Assembly: GCF_014217785.1 (NCBI RefSeq)
Contig: NZ_CP048814.1
Location: 3,534,001-3,598,000, forward strand
Direction of reading: 5' to 3'
From: Rhodococcus triatomae
GTDB taxonomy: Bacteria; Actinomycetota; Actinomycetes; Mycobacteriales; Mycobacteriaceae
DNA length: 64,000 nt
Shown piece after piece: positions 17,746 to 27,131 of this stretch (position 1 is its first letter; each line of letters starts with the position of its first letter). The position numbers were made by a program, and so were the translations under genes. The notes beneath the pieces were generated by a model, which was not told the DNA's origin, ran no database searches, and saw only the letters and a program-made list of their open reading frames with translations.

Positions 17746-20700
17746 TTGAGCACCGTTCGCTTCGTGCGCAAGGCACGCCGCGAGGTCCCGCGGATTCCGG
17801 GCGGCGAGGTGAGCCTGCAGGCCCCACCCGAGATTCCGCGGTTGGTGCCCGGCAACCTCCTGATGAAGCTCCTGCCGCTGGTCATGGTGGTGGCGATGAT
17901 CGGCATGATGGCCCTGATGTTCACGTCGGGCATGCGCAGCCCGATGGCGATGCTCTTCCCGGTCATGATGATGGTCTCGATGTTGGGCATGCTCGCCGGC
18001 GGCGGGCAACGCGGACCGAAGGCGTCCGAGGCCAACGAGGACCGCAAGGACTACCTGCGTTATCTCGACCAGCTGCGGCGCGATGTGGGGGAGACCGCGG
18101 ACCAGCAACGCAAGTCGTTGGAGTGGAGCCACCCCGAGCCCGGTCTGCTGTGGACACTCGCGGGGACGACGCGGATGTGGGAGCGACGGGTCACCGATCC
18201 GGACTACTGCCATGTCCGGGTCGGGCGGGGCAGCCAGCGCCTGGCCACCCGGCTGATCGCTCCGGAGACCGGCCCGGTCGAAGAACTCGAACCGGTGGCC
18301 GCGGTGTCGCTGCGCCGGTTCGTCCGCGCCCACTCCGTCGTGCAGGACCTGCCCACCGCGGTGTCGCTGCGTGGGTTCGCGGCGATCGCCGTCGAGGGTG
18401 ACCGTCGGGAAGCCCGGTCGATGGTGCGGTCCATGCTCATGCAGCTGTGCACGTTCCAGGGCCCGGACACGTTCCTGGTCGCCGTCGTGTGCGGCCCGGA
18501 CACCGAGTCCGAGTGGGACTGGGCCAAATGGCTTCCGCACACCCAGCACCCCGAGGCCGTCGACGGTATCGGCACGTCCAGGATGATCTACGGGTCGATC
18601 ATCGAACTCGAGTCGGCCCTCGGGCCGCTGTTGTCGATGCGCAGCCGGTTCTCCCGGAACGCACCTGCCGCGGCGGGTGTTCCACAGCTCGTCATCGTCG
18701 TCGACGGCGGCATCCTCGAAGGCGAATCGGGCCTCGTCACCGACGGCGGAGTCGAATCGGTGACCGTGCTCGACATCAGCGGATTCTGCCCCCGGCTGAC
18801 CGCGACGCGTGGTCTGCAACTGGTCGTCGAGGACACCTCGATCGGCGCCCGCAGCGGCACCGGAGTCGAGATGTTCGCCCGCGCCGACCAGATGAGCGCT
18901 CACCGCGCCGAAACCCTGTCCCGGCGTCTCGCGCCGTACCGGTTGCCGTCGCAGGCCACCGCGGACACGGTCGACGAGGATGCGCCGGTCCAGACGTGGG
19001 GACAGATGATCGGGATCGGTGAGGTCACCCGGCTCAACCCCGAGCATGCATGGCTACCGCGCGTGGGGCGGGACCGGCTGCGGATCCCGATCGGCCTCGG
19101 AGTCGACGGGACGCCCGTGGAGATCGACTTGAAGGAGTCCGCCGAGAACGGCATGGGGCCACACGGCCTGTGCATCGGCGCGACCGGATCGGGCAAATCC
19201 GAGTTCCTGCGCACGCTGGTGCTCGGTCTCGTCGCGACTCATTCTCCCGATGCGCTCAACCTCGTGCTCGTCGACTTCAAGGGTGGCGCAACCTTCCTCG
19301 GTCTCGAGGAGGCCCCGCACGTCGCGGCGGTCATCACGAACCTGGCCGAGGAACTGGCCATGGTCGACCGGATGAAGGACGCGCTGGCCGGCGAGATGAA
19401 CCGTCGGCAGGAACTGCTCCGCTCGTCGGGCAACTTCGCGAACGTCACCGACTACGAGAAGGCCCGCCAGGCCGGTGCCGACCTCGATCCGCTCCCGGCA
19501 TTGTTCATCGTCGTCGACGAGTTCTCCGAACTCCTCAGCCAGCAGCCGGAGTTCGCCGATCTCTTCGTCGCCATCGGCCGTCTGGGACGGTCACTCCACA
19601 TCCATCTGCTGCTCGCCAGCCAGCGTCTCGAGGAGGGCAAGCTCCGCGGTCTCGACAGCCACCTGTCCTACCGGATCGGCTTGAAGACCTTCTCCGCCAA
19701 CGAGTCACGCACCGTGCTCGGGGTCCCCGACGCGTATCACCTTCCGGCGCTGCCCGGTGCCGGCTACCTCAAGTGCGATTCCGCCGAGATCGTCCGTTTC
19801 CAGGCGTCCTACGTGTCCGGTGTCTACGAAGGCGCGGCCATCGAGCGGCACATCGGCGCCGGGGCAGAGGACCAGGTGGAGATCCTGCCGAAGCTGTTCA
19901 CCGCTGCGCCGGTGGCGCTCGACGCCGTGCCCGAGGTGCACGAGCCGGTCGAGGTGGTCGTCCGGGACGAGACCGAGACCCGCACGACGATCGACATCGT
20001 CGTGGAACGGATTCAGGGGCACGGAAATTCGGCCCACGAGGTGTGGCTGCCACCGCTCGAGGAAGCCCCGTCCCTGGACCGGATGCTGCCGCGCTCCGCG
20101 CTCACCGAACCGGTCGCCGCACTCAGCTCACTGCGCGTCCCGGTCGGTATCGTCGATCGGCCGTACGACCAGCGACGCGATCTCATGCACGTCGACCTCT
20201 CCGGCGGTGCCGGAAACATGGCCGTCGTGGGTGGTCCCCAGTCGGGTAAGTCGACCGCACTGCGCACGCTGATCATGTCTCTGGCGCTGACCCATTCGGC
20301 CGAGCAGGTGCAGATCTACTGTCTCGACTTCGGCGGCGGCACGCTGGCGGGTCTGAGCAATCTCCCGCATGTGGGGTCGGTCGCCAACCGGCTCGACGTC
20401 GACCGGGTCCGCCGCACCGTGGCGGAGATGACGACCATCGTGCGGGAGCGCGAGGAGCGGTTCCGCGAGCTCGGAATCGAATCCATGGCCGAGTTCCGTC
20501 GACTGCGTGCGGCGGGTGCGAGTGCCGGTGGCGCGGCCCAGGGTGCGGCGGACGATCCGTTCGGCGACGTGTTCCTGGTCATCGACGGGTTCGCCAGTAT
20601 TCGTCAGGACTTCGAGTCGCTCGAGCAGCAGATCAACAATCTTGCCGCGCAGGGCCTGTCCTACGGCGTGCACGTCGTCATCTCGGCCTCGCGCTGGGGC

Positions 20701-21741
20701 GAGGTGCGGCCCGCGCTCAAGGATCAGTTGGGCACCCGGATCGAGCTGCGCCTGGGGGATCCGTCCGACTCGGATCTCGGACGCAAGGTCGCCGCGCTCG
20801 TCCCCGAGGGGCGCCCGGGCCGCGGCATGACCCGCGACAGCCTGCACCTGCTCATCGGGCTGCCCCGGGTCGACGGCAGCTCGGACCCGACCGACCTCGG
20901 TGCGGGTGTGGCGCACGCGGTCTCGGAGATCTCGGCCGCGACCTACGGGCGTCCGGCCCGCGCGGTCCGGATGCTCCCGGAGTTCATCACGCACGACGAA
21001 CTGGTACGCAGCGCGGGCGACTGGCCGTCGTACGTCGACCGGAGTCGGCCCTGCATGCGGGTCCCGGTGGGGCTCGACGAAGCCAATCTCGCTCCGGTCT
21101 TCCTCGATTTCGCCGAGCACCCGCACTTCCTGGTGTTCGGCGACAGCGAGTGCGGCAAGACCAGTCTGCTGCGCACGATCGTCGAGGGGGTGCTGGCCTC
21201 GAACACCGGTCAGCAGGCGAAGTTCATCATGGGCGACTACCGTCGCACGATGCTCGGGCTCGTGGAGTCGGAGCACCTCGCCGCGTACGCGCCGTCCTCG
21301 GAACTGTTCACCAAGAACATGGCGGACCTCGCTCACGTCCTCAAGAACCGGATGCCGGGTGCGGACATCAGCCAGCAACAGCTCCGGGACCGTTCCTGGT
21401 GGTCGGGTCCCGAGATCTTCGTCATCATCGACGATTACGACCTCGTGGTCACCTCCAGCGGCAACCCGGTCGCGCAGATCGTGGAGTACCTGCCCCACGC
21501 GAAGGACATCGGCTTCCATCTCGTGATCGCCCGACGGTCCGGTGGCGCGGCGCGCGCGCTGTACGAGCCGGTCATCGCGCGGATGCGCGATCTCGTCTCA
21601 CCGGGGCTGATCATGAGCGGTAGCAAGGACGAAGGCAATCTCCTCGGTACGGTCCGGGCCAGCGCGATGCCTGCCGGGCGGGGCACGCTGGTGACGCGGT
21701 CGGGTGCCGGGTTGATCCAAGTAGCGATGCCGCAGGGATAG
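17746..21741 (+). CDS. eccC: Type VII secretion ATPase EccC (EccCa and EccCb fused)
   Basis: The FtsK/SpoIIIE-type motor that recognises substrates and drives ESX export. 1331 residues from TTG 17746. Two membrane helices at about 37-56 and 66-86 are followed by three ATPase modules: Walker A GATGSGKS at about 478, GGPQSGKS at about 829 and GDSECGKT at about 1132; a Walker B is visible in ALFIVVDEFSELL. It is a single-chain (fused) form as in ESX-4, unlike the split ESX-1 EccCa1/Cb1. The next gene starts 3 bases after the stop. Confidence 0.96.
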   Translation: MSTVRFVRKARREVPRIPGGEVSLQAPPEIPRLVPGNLLMKLLPLVMVVAMIGMMALMFTSGMRSPMAMLFPVMMMVSMLGMLAGGGQRGPKASEANEDRKDYLRYLDQLRRDVGETADQQRKSLEWSHPEPGLLWTLAGTTRMWERRVTDPDYCHVRVGRGSQRLATRLIAPETGPVEELEPVAAVSLRRFVRAHSVVQDLPTAVSLRGFAAIAVEGDRREARSMVRSMLMQLCTFQGPDTFLVAVVCGPDTESEWDWAKWLPHTQHPEAVDGIGTSRMIYGSIIELESALGPLLSMRSRFSRNAPAAAGVPQLVIVVDGGILEGESGLVTDGGVESVTVLDISGFCPRLTATRGLQLVVEDTSIGARSGTGVEMFARADQMSAHRAETLSRRLAPYRLPSQATADTVDEDAPVQTWGQMIGIGEVTRLNPEHAWLPRVGRDRLRIPIGLGVDGTPVEIDLKESAENGMGPHGLCIGATGSGKSEFLRTLVLGLVATHSPDALNLVLVDFKGGATFLGLEEAPHVAAVITNLAEELAMVDRMKDALAGEMNRRQELLRSSGNFANVTDYEKARQAGADLDPLPALFIVVDEFSELLSQQPEFADLFVAIGRLGRSLHIHLLLASQRLEEGKLRGLDSHLSYRIGLKTFSANESRTVLGVPDAYHLPALPGAGYLKCDSAEIVRFQASYVSGVYEGAAIERHIGAGAEDQVEILPKLFTAAPVALDAVPEVHEPVEVVVRDETETRTTIDIVVERIQGHGNSAHEVWLPPLEEAPSLDRMLPRSALTEPVAALSSLRVPVGIVDRPYDQRRDLMHVDLSGGAGNMAVVGGPQSGKSTALRTLIMSLALTHSAEQVQIYCLDFGGGTLAGLSNLPHVGSVANRLDVDRVRRTVAEMTTIVREREERFRELGIESMAEFRRLRAAGASAGGAAQGAADDPFGDVFLVIDGFASIRQDFESLEQQINNLAAQGLSYGVHVVISASRWGEVRPALKDQLGTRIELRLGDPSDSDLGRKVAALVPEGRPGRGMTRDSLHLLIGLPRVDGSSDPTDLGAGVAHAVSEISAATYGRPARAVRMLPEFITHDELVRSAGDWPSYVDRSRPCMRVPVGLDEANLAPVFLDFAEHPHFLVFGDSECGKTSLLRTIVEGVLASNTGQQAKFIMGDYRRTMLGLVESEHLAAYAPSSELFTKNMADLAHVLKNRMPGADISQQQLRDRSWWSGPEIFVIIDDYDLVVTSSGNPVAQIVEYLPHAKDIGFHLVIARRSGGAARALYEPVIARMRDLVSPGLIMSGSKDEGNLLGTVRASAMPAGRGTLVTRSGAGLIQVAMPQG

Positions 21742-21744
21742 CTC

Positions 21745-23238
21745 ATGGTTGCGATACACCTCACCGAGGGGGGCGCGTGGAGTGCGCACGGGGAGCGACG
21801 CTGGTCCGGGAGCGCCGCCGTCCAGGAGACGGCGGGTGGCGGGCTCCGGGTGGCGAACGAGTCGACGCAGGGCGCCGACGGCACCGTCCCGCTCGACTTC
21901 GTCGACGACGAGTTGGTCCTGGCCGGAAGCCGCCCTGTGCCGACGGTGGATGCGCTCACCGCGGTCGTCGACCATGCGGTGCGTCAGGTAGCCGTTCCGG
22001 GGCATCACGAGGGCGTGTCGGTCAGCCACCCCAGCCACTGGGGTGCGGTGCGGGTCGGTCGCCTGCAGGAGGCCGCGCGCCCGGTCTGTGGTCGGGCGAC
22101 CACCGTGCCGGTCGCCGTGGCAGCCGCGAATGCGGTCTCGGGCTCCGCACCGGCCGGCCGGATGCGGTCGGCCTGGATCGTGGTCGAACTCTCGCCGACG
22201 ACGACGGTCGTGAGCTACGTCGCGGCAGTCGAACGGTCCTACCGGGTGCTCGACGTGGAACTGGATCCGAACACGGGTGGGAGCGACCTGCTCGGTGACG
22301 GTTCGGTCGCGACCGCGATCGCCTCGACGGTCGAGGCCGTCGGTCGGGGCCGCAGAGTCGACGGTGTGTTGGTGGTCGGGAATCTGGGTGACGGCGACGT
22401 CGCGTCGCTCGACGCGCTCGGTGCGGCAATCGGTCCGTCGTCGATTCGACTGGTGCCGGCGCACGACATCGTGCGGGGTCTGGCCGGGTCGGACGTGCCC
22501 GCCGGAGGGGCCGACACCGTGGCCCCTCAGATCACGCGCACCGACTGGATCCGCCGCTCCGTCGACTCCGACGCGCCGCGGCCCCGGCGGACCCTGCTGT
22601 CCGTCGCGGTCGGTACGGCGGTGGCGATCGCCCTCGTGGCCGGTGGAGTGCTCGCCTGGGTGGGCCACGACCGTGGGTCGACCTCGGACGTGCTCGTCGC
22701 CGAGCCCACGCCGACGGAAACCGGCACCCCGCCCGGCTCCGGGGCTCCGTCCGACACCGGTGTTCCGCCCGAGCCCACCGTGGTACCCGATGTCCCCGTG
22801 CCGTCCGAACTGGTGGTCGGCGACGTCCGGTTGGACGTGCCGGCGGGGTGGATCGAGCGCTCCTCGCGTAGATCTGCGCAGGCCTCGATGTCGCGGTTCG
22901 AGCTCGCCCCGGAAGGAGCGACCGGTCGTCGAATCGTGGTGGTCCGCAACGAATTGCTACCGGATGCGGATGCCGGATCCGTAGCTGCGGAACTGGCCGA
23001 GAAGGTGGCCAGCGACGGCGACGGGAAGTTCGCGGAGTTCGACCCCGAGGCTCTGCGTGGCAATCGCGCCGGGATGTCGTACCGTGAACATCCTGGTGAC
23101 GGTTCCGAAGTGCAGTGGATGGTCTTCCTCGACGGGCAGGTGCAGTTGAGCATCGGCTGCCAGCACCTCGAGGGGGAGTGGCCACAGTTGCGGGCCGATT
23201 GCGAGGACGTCATCAGCTCGGCGAGAGTGCAGCCGTGA
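21745..23238 (+). CDS. Type VII secretion-associated protein, Rv3446c family
   Basis: 497 residues encoded 3 bases downstream of eccC, as in ESX-4 of M. tuberculosis (Rv3446c). The N-terminal half resembles a degenerate actin/Hsp70-like fold (AWIVVELSPTTTVVSYVAAV, DGVLVVGNLGDGDVASLDAL). A single membrane helix lies at about 289-311 (TLLSVAVGTAVAIALVAGGV), then a Thr/Pro/Gly linker, then a C-terminal periplasmic domain (ELVVGDVRLDVPAGWIERSS ... IGCQHLEGEWPQLRADCEDV) with two cysteines that could form a disulfide. Its role is unknown; context suggests a structural or regulatory ESX-4 partner. Confidence 0.85.
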   Translation: MVAIHLTEGGAWSAHGERRWSGSAAVQETAGGGLRVANESTQGADGTVPLDFVDDELVLAGSRPVPTVDALTAVVDHAVRQVAVPGHHEGVSVSHPSHWGAVRVGRLQEAARPVCGRATTVPVAVAAANAVSGSAPAGRMRSAWIVVELSPTTTVVSYVAAVERSYRVLDVELDPNTGGSDLLGDGSVATAIASTVEAVGRGRRVDGVLVVGNLGDGDVASLDALGAAIGPSSIRLVPAHDIVRGLAGSDVPAGGADTVAPQITRTDWIRRSVDSDAPRPRRTLLSVAVGTAVAIALVAGGVLAWVGHDRGSTSDVLVAEPTPTETGTPPGSGAPSDTGVPPEPTVVPDVPVPSELVVGDVRLDVPAGWIERSSRRSAQASMSRFELAPEGATGRRIVVVRNELLPDADAGSVAAELAEKVASDGDGKFAEFDPEALRGNRAGMSYREHPGDGSEVQWMVFLDGQVQLSIGCQHLEGEWPQLRADCEDVISSARVQP

Positions 23239-23265
23239 GGGTGAGGGAGAATCTTCCACTTCGGT

Positions 23266-23291
23266 GGAACCGATTGGGCGCCGCGCGCGTC
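23266..23291 (+). promoter_or_regulatory. ECF-type sigma promoter upstream of esxU-esxT
   Basis: GGAAC (23266-23270), 17 bases, CGTC (23288-23291), inside the longer match GGTGGAACC...GCGCGTCCAA. An identical arrangement precedes the operon at 26823. GGAAC/CGTC is the consensus type of ECF factors such as mycobacterial SigM, which is reported to activate esxT-esxU in M. tuberculosis. The -35 overlaps a small hairpin, TTCCAC-TTCG-GTGGAA (23254-23269). Confidence 0.7.
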
Positions 23292-23365
23292 CAATCATCT
23301 GAAGGGGTGAACAGGCGTCGTCCAACGGGGGCCGCCGCACCTGAACTGACAAAGGAGGGGTTGGT

Positions 23366-23686
23366 ATGTCCAGTGTGAGGACCGACGTTGCAGCGATGGA
23401 GGCCTCGGCGGGCCACGTCGATCAGATCAATGACCAGATCCAGGGCCGCATGAACTCGCTCAGGGGTCGTGTCGAGAGCGCTACCGCGTTCTGGCAGGGC
23501 GGTTCGTCCAAGGCTTTCCAGGACCTGATGGAGCGATTCTCGGCTGCTTCGGCGAAGCACCAGGCGGCGCTCACCGACATCGCGGACAAGATCCGCCAGA
23601 GCGGCAAGGGCTACGACGAGGCCGAGCAGGCCAACCAGGCGCAGATTCACCAGGCTGGTGCGTCCGGTTCGCTCGCCGGTCTCTGA
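23366..23686 (+). CDS. esxU: WXG100-family ESX-4 substrate EsxU
   Basis: A small secreted helical hairpin protein, 106 residues, one half of the ESX-4 heterodimer. The turn motif WQG is at residues 38-40 (ATAFWQGGSSKAFQD), and the C-terminal export signal YxxxE appears as YDEAE at about residue 87. A strong AAAGGAGGGG site precedes ATG 23366. esxT follows 42 bases downstream. The naming by position follows M. tuberculosis Rv3445c/Rv3444c. Confidence 0.9.
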   Translation: MSSVRTDVAAMEASAGHVDQINDQIQGRMNSLRGRVESATAFWQGGSSKAFQDLMERFSAASAKHQAALTDIADKIRQSGKGYDEAEQANQAQIHQAGASGSLAGL

Positions 23687-23728
23687 TCCGTCCATCGCCA
23701 GCTACATCCCAGATCCAGGAGGAATCCC

Positions 23729-24016
23729 ATGAGCATGAAGTATGACTTCGGTGCAATGCAGCAGCTCGCCGACGAGGTGCGTTCGGATGCTGCGGCCCTG
23801 ACCGAGACCCACAGCGAGCTGACCGGCTACGTGAACGGCCTCGTCGCCGAGTGGGACGGTAACGCCCAGGAGGCGTACCGGGCCACCCAGGCACAGTGGG
23901 ATGCCGCCAACACCGAGCTGCTCGAGACCCTGGCCCAGATTGCCAAGGCTGTCGAGCAGGGGGCCCAGGACATGGCTGCCACCGACGCCCGCGCCGCCAG
24001 CACGTTCGGCGGGTGA
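23729..24016 (+). CDS. esxT: WXG100-family ESX-4 substrate EsxT
   Basis: 95 residues, partner of EsxU. The turn motif is WDG (LVAEWDGNAQEAYRATQ) and the N-terminus MSMKYDFGAMQQLADEV resembles mycobacterial EsxT. No clear YxxxD/E signal is visible, so the dimer would be exported through EsxU's tail. An AGGAGGAA site lies 6 bases before the ATG. A strong terminator follows, before rplM. Confidence 0.9.
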   Translation: MSMKYDFGAMQQLADEVRSDAAALTETHSELTGYVNGLVAEWDGNAQEAYRATQAQWDAANTELLETLAQIAKAVEQGAQDMAATDARAASTFGG

Positions 24017-24041
24017 CGTCCGTCACTGCTCCGTGACAACC

Positions 24042-24088
24042 CGGCGTGGCCGGCGCAGCTCGTACGTGAGCGCGCGTCGGCCACGCCG
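24042..24088 (+). terminator. Terminator after esxT
   Basis: A 15-base stem (24042-24056 with 24074-24088, one G-T pair) around a 17-base loop, followed by TGATTTTG. It separates the ESX-4 transcript from rplM. The rest of the 230-base gap to rplM (24089-24246) shows no recognised leader motif. Confidence 0.8.
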
Positions 24089-24246
24089 TGATTTTGACCG
24101 GCGCCACCGGTGCCGGTATCGTTCCTCTTTGGCGTGTCGAGCGTCGGTGCCTTCGTGCGCCGACACTGGTTCCCGGGTCTCAACTGGCCGCCGGGATCAT
24201 CACGACACGTGTGGCCAGCAGCGAATGAACAAGACGAGGAAGTTCT

Positions 24247-24690
24247 GTGTCTACGTACACCCCGAAGGCAGGGGACGTGACCCGCACGTGGCACGTCATC
24301 GACGCCACCGACGTGGTGCTCGGACGCCTGGCCGTTCAGGCGGCCAACCTGCTCCGCGGCAAGCACAAGCCCACCTATGCCCCCCACATCGACGGCGGCG
24401 ACTTCGTCGTCATCATCAACGCCGAGAAGGTTGCCATCAGCGGCAACAAGCGTGAGGACAAGTTCCTCTACCACCACTCCGGCCACCCGGGCGGCCTCAA
24501 GTCGCGTTCGGTCGGTGAGGTTCTCGAGAAGAACCCCGATCGTCTGGTCGAGAAGGCCGTCGTCGGCATGCTCCCCAAGAACAAGCTGGGTCGAGCGATC
24601 AGCGGCAAGCTGAAGGTCTACGCGGGCCCGAACCATCCCCACGCCGCGCAGCAGCCGGTGCCGTTCGAGATCAAGCAGGTGGCCCAGTGA
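24247..24690 (+). CDS. rplM: 50S ribosomal protein L13
   Basis: An early-assembly 50S protein, 147 residues from GTG 24247 preceded by GAGGAAG. It has the conserved blocks [39 protein letters not shown] and MLPKNKLGR. Its stop overlaps the first possible GTG of rpsI (GTGA at 24687), the usual rplM-rpsI operon. Confidence 0.98.
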   Translation: MSTYTPKAGDVTRTWHVIDATDVVLGRLAVQAANLLRGKHKPTYAPHIDGGDFVVIINAEKVAISGNKREDKFLYHHSGHPGGLKSRSVGEVLEKNPDRLVEKAVVGMLPKNKLGRAISGKLKVYAGPNHPHAAQQPVPFEIKQVAQ

Positions 24691-25202
24691 CGGCGCCGGA
24701 GGAGCAGAACGTGTCCAACCCCGAAGAGATCAACGAGACCGTCGAGGTCGCTGTCGAGGAGTACGTGGGCGACGAGGTCGTCGCCGACGTCGCGCCGCAG
24801 GCCCCCGTCGTCCTGGACCGTCCGGTCCAGACCGTCGGACGCCGCAAGGAGGCCGTCGTGCGCGTGCGTCTGACGCCGGGCAGCGGTGGATTCACCCTCA
24901 ACGGCCGGACCCTCGAGGACTACTTCCCGAACAAGGTCCACCAGCAGCTGATCAAGGCTCCGCTGGTCACCGTCGAGCGCGAGAACTCGTTCGACATCGC
25001 TGCCCTCCTGCACGGAGGCGGCCCGTCCGGGCAGGCCGGCGCGCTGCGCCTCGCCATCGCCCGTGCGTTGATCGAGGTCACCCCCGAGGATCGCCCCGCT
25101 CTCAAGCGGGCCGGCTTCCTCACGCGTGACGCCCGCGCCGTCGAGCGCAAGAAGTACGGCCTGAAGAAGGCCCGCAAGGCATCTCAGTACTCCAAGCGCT
25201 GA
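24687..25202 (+). CDS. rpsI: 30S ribosomal protein S9
   Basis: S9 contacts the P-site tRNA with its basic C-terminal tail, here [12 protein letters not shown]. The conserved domain begins at about residue 48 ([15 protein letters not shown]) after an acidic N-terminal extension. Two starts compete: GTG 24687, overlapping the rplM stop (171 residues), or GTG 24711, which has a better-placed GGAGGAG six bases upstream (163 residues). The latter may be the true start. The gene is followed by two strong hairpins. Confidence 0.97.
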   Translation: MTAPEEQNVSNPEEINETVEVAVEEYVGDEVVADVAPQAPVVLDRPVQTVGRRKEAVVRVRLTPGSGGFTLNGRTLEDYFPNKVHQQLIKAPLVTVERENSFDIAALLHGGGPSGQAGALRLAIARALIEVTPEDRPALKRAGFLTRDARAVERKKYGLKKARKASQYSKR

Positions 25203-25208
25203 TGTGTC

Positions 25209-25234
25209 GCCGGAACCGGGCAACCGGTTCCGGC
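25209..25234 (+). terminator. First hairpin after rpsI, GCAA tetraloop
   Basis: A perfect 11-base stem (25209-25219 with 25224-25234) closed by a GCAA (GNRA) loop, 6 bases after the rpsI stop, followed by AACCTGTTCTTCC. It may terminate, or protect the 3' end of the rplM-rpsI mRNA. Confidence 0.7.
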
Positions 25235-25246
25235 AACCTGTTCTTC

Positions 25247-25287
25247 CCGAGAGCAGGCGTCCATGGTCATCGGACGCCTGCTCTCGG
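25247..25287 (+). terminator. Second, stronger terminator after rpsI
   Basis: A perfect 16-base stem (25247-25262 with 25272-25287) with a 9-base loop, followed by TCGTTATCG. There is no long T-run, as is usual for actinobacterial terminators. It insulates glmM from rpsI. Confidence 0.8.
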
Positions 25288-25349
25288 TCGTTATCGAGAA
25301 GAGTCACGACATCGAGAAGAAGTCACGACGGTGATGGGAGAGTGTTCGG

Positions 25350-26720
25350 ATGGGTCGGTTGTTCGGTACGGACGGCGTGCGTGGGTTGGCCAACGTGGAG
25401 TTGACGGCCGAGTTGGCGTTGCGCGTCGCGCGCGCGTCGGCTGCGGTCCTCGCCACCGGGCCTTCGAGCAGCGCCGGAACGGGGCCGGGCACCGGGAACC
25501 TGTCGCGTCCGAAGGCCGTCGTCGGGCGTGACCCGCGTGCGAGCAGCGAGATGATCGAGGCCGCCGTCGTGGCCGGTCTCGCGTCGGCCGGTGTCGACGT
25601 GCTCCTCGTGGGTGTGCTCCCGACGCCCGCCGTGGCCTTTCTCACCGGCGACCTGGGCGCCGACCTGGGTGTAATGATCTCGGCCTCGCACAATCCGATG
25701 CCGGACAACGGCATCAAGATCTTCGCGGCCGGCGGCCGCAAACTCGACGACGACGCCGAGGACCGGATCGAGGATCTCCTCGCCACCGCCGACACGGGCC
25801 GCGGGCCGACCGGGGCCGGAATCGGCCGGGTACGCACCGTCCCGGACGCCGAGAACCGCTACCTTCTCCACCTGGCGTCCGCATCCTCGGTGCGCCTGGA
25901 CGGACTCACCGTGGTGGTGGACTGCGCGAACGGCGCGGCCTCGGGAACGGGCCCCGCCGCCTACCGAGCCGCGGGCGCGACCGTGATCGCGATCAACGAC
26001 CGGCCCGACGGCATCGACATCAACGACGGGTGCGGTTCCACTCACCTCGAAGGGCTGCAGAAAGCGGTCGTCTCGAACGGTGCGGACCTCGGTCTCGCGC
26101 ACGACGGCGACGCCGACCGCTGCCTGGCTGTCGATGCGAGTGGGTCGGTGATCGACGGCGACTCGATCATGGCGATCCTCGCCCTGGCCATGCGCGACTC
26201 CGGGGACCTCGCGGGCGACACCCTGGTCACGACGGTCATGAGCAATCTGGGTCTGCACCTGGCGATGAAGGACGCGGGGATTGCCGTCGTCACGACAGCG
26301 GTCGGTGACCGCTACGTTCTCGAGGGGCTCCGCGCCGGCGGATACTCGCTGGGCGGCGAACAGTCCGGCCACATCGTCTTTCCCGCATTCGGCACCACCG
26401 GCGACGGTATTCACACCGGGCTGGCGCTCATGGCGCGAGTGGCGCAGACCAGGCGCCCACTTGCCGAACTGGCCTCCGTCATGACGGCGCTTCCCCAGGT
26501 TCTCGTCAACGTCCGGGTGGACGACAAGGCCGCGGTGGCTGCCTCTTCCCTGGTTCTCGATGCCGTCGAGGCGGTCGAACGTCGACTCGGCGACCACGGC
26601 CGAGTGCTGCTCCGTCCGTCCGGGACGGAGCAGCTCGTCCGGGTCATGGTCGAGGCGCCGGACACCGAGACCGCACAGACGACGGCGGACGAACTCGCGG
26701 CGATCGTGGCCGCCGTCTGA
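25350..26720 (+). CDS. glmM: Phosphoglucosamine mutase
   Basis: Converts glucosamine-6-phosphate to glucosamine-1-phosphate for UDP-GlcNAc and cell-wall synthesis. 456 residues. The phosphorylated Ser113 is in [13 protein letters not shown], the Mg2+ loop is DGDADR at about residue 251, the sugar loop is GEQSGH, and the phosphate loop is [12 protein letters not shown] near the C-terminus. A Ser/Gly/Thr-rich insertion at about residues 37-50 ([15 protein letters not shown]) is longer than in enteric GlmM. GlmS, which makes its substrate, is encoded 3.6 kb downstream. Confidence 0.97.
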   Translation: MGRLFGTDGVRGLANVELTAELALRVARASAAVLATGPSSSAGTGPGTGNLSRPKAVVGRDPRASSEMIEAAVVAGLASAGVDVLLVGVLPTPAVAFLTGDLGADLGVMISASHNPMPDNGIKIFAAGGRKLDDDAEDRIEDLLATADTGRGPTGAGIGRVRTVPDAENRYLLHLASASSVRLDGLTVVVDCANGAASGTGPAAYRAAGATVIAINDRPDGIDINDGCGSTHLEGLQKAVVSNGADLGLAHDGDADRCLAVDASGSVIDGDSIMAILALAMRDSGDLAGDTLVTTVMSNLGLHLAMKDAGIAVVTTAVGDRYVLEGLRAGGYSLGGEQSGHIVFPAFGTTGDGIHTGLALMARVAQTRRPLAELASVMTALPQVLVNVRVDDKAAVAASSLVLDAVEAVERRLGDHGRVLLRPSGTEQLVRVMVEAPDTETAQTTADELAAIVAAV

Positions 26721-26745
26721 CCGGTTGGCTTCCCGCGCGACGGGT

Positions 26746-26771
26746 GGAACCATTGACCGAGCCGGCGCGTC
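26746..26771 (+). promoter_or_regulatory. ECF-type sigma promoter of the unknown three-gene operon
   Basis: GGAAC (26746-26750), 17 bases, CGTC (26768-26771). The flanks GGTGGAACC and GCGCGTCCAA are identical to those of the esxU promoter at 23266-23291, with the same spacing. Transcription would start about 45 bases before ATG 26823. The region lies between glmM and the operon. Confidence 0.7.
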
Positions 26772-26822
26772 CAACGGGATAGGACGTCGCGGCACACGAT
26801 TCGGTCGAGAGTGGGGGGACAC

Positions 26823-27131
26823 ATGAGCAATCAGGTGGTCATGGACAGCGAGGCGGTCGCGGCTGCCGGTCGCGACCTGGTGGAACGGGCCGCCGCCGTG
26901 GCGGACCAGATTCCGTTGGTGGGGGGATTCGAGTTCACCTCTGCCGCGGCGGGCCGGGAGTACGCCGGGCCGGGCGGCGATCTCGCGTCGGCACTGACCG
27001 TCGTCGAGTCGGTGTTCCGGCAGTGGACCGAGCACATGGACGCGCTCGGTACGCAACTCGTGAACACCGCGGGGGACTACCGCACGACCGACGACGGGAC
27101 CGCCGCGGCTCTGGGCGGTGTCCGGTCGTGA
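26823..27131 (+). CDS. Small EspC-like/WXG100-superfamily candidate ESX substrate
   Basis: 102 residues from ATG 26823 (the in-frame ATG 12 bases upstream is less likely because GGGGGGAC sits between them). The profile is two amphipathic helices with a central break (VGGFEFTSAAAGREYAGPGG) and no WXG, resembling the EspC/DUF2580 family of ESX-secreted proteins. A C-terminal YxxxD export motif is present (YRTTD at about residue 83). The stop overlaps the next gene's GTG (GTGA). The position matches M. tuberculosis Rv3440c. Export is inferred from the motif, not known. Confidence 0.75.
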   Translation: MSNQVVMDSEAVAAAGRDLVERAAAVADQIPLVGGFEFTSAAAGREYAGPGGDLASALTVVESVFRQWTEHMDALGTQLVNTAGDYRTTDDGTAAALGGVRS

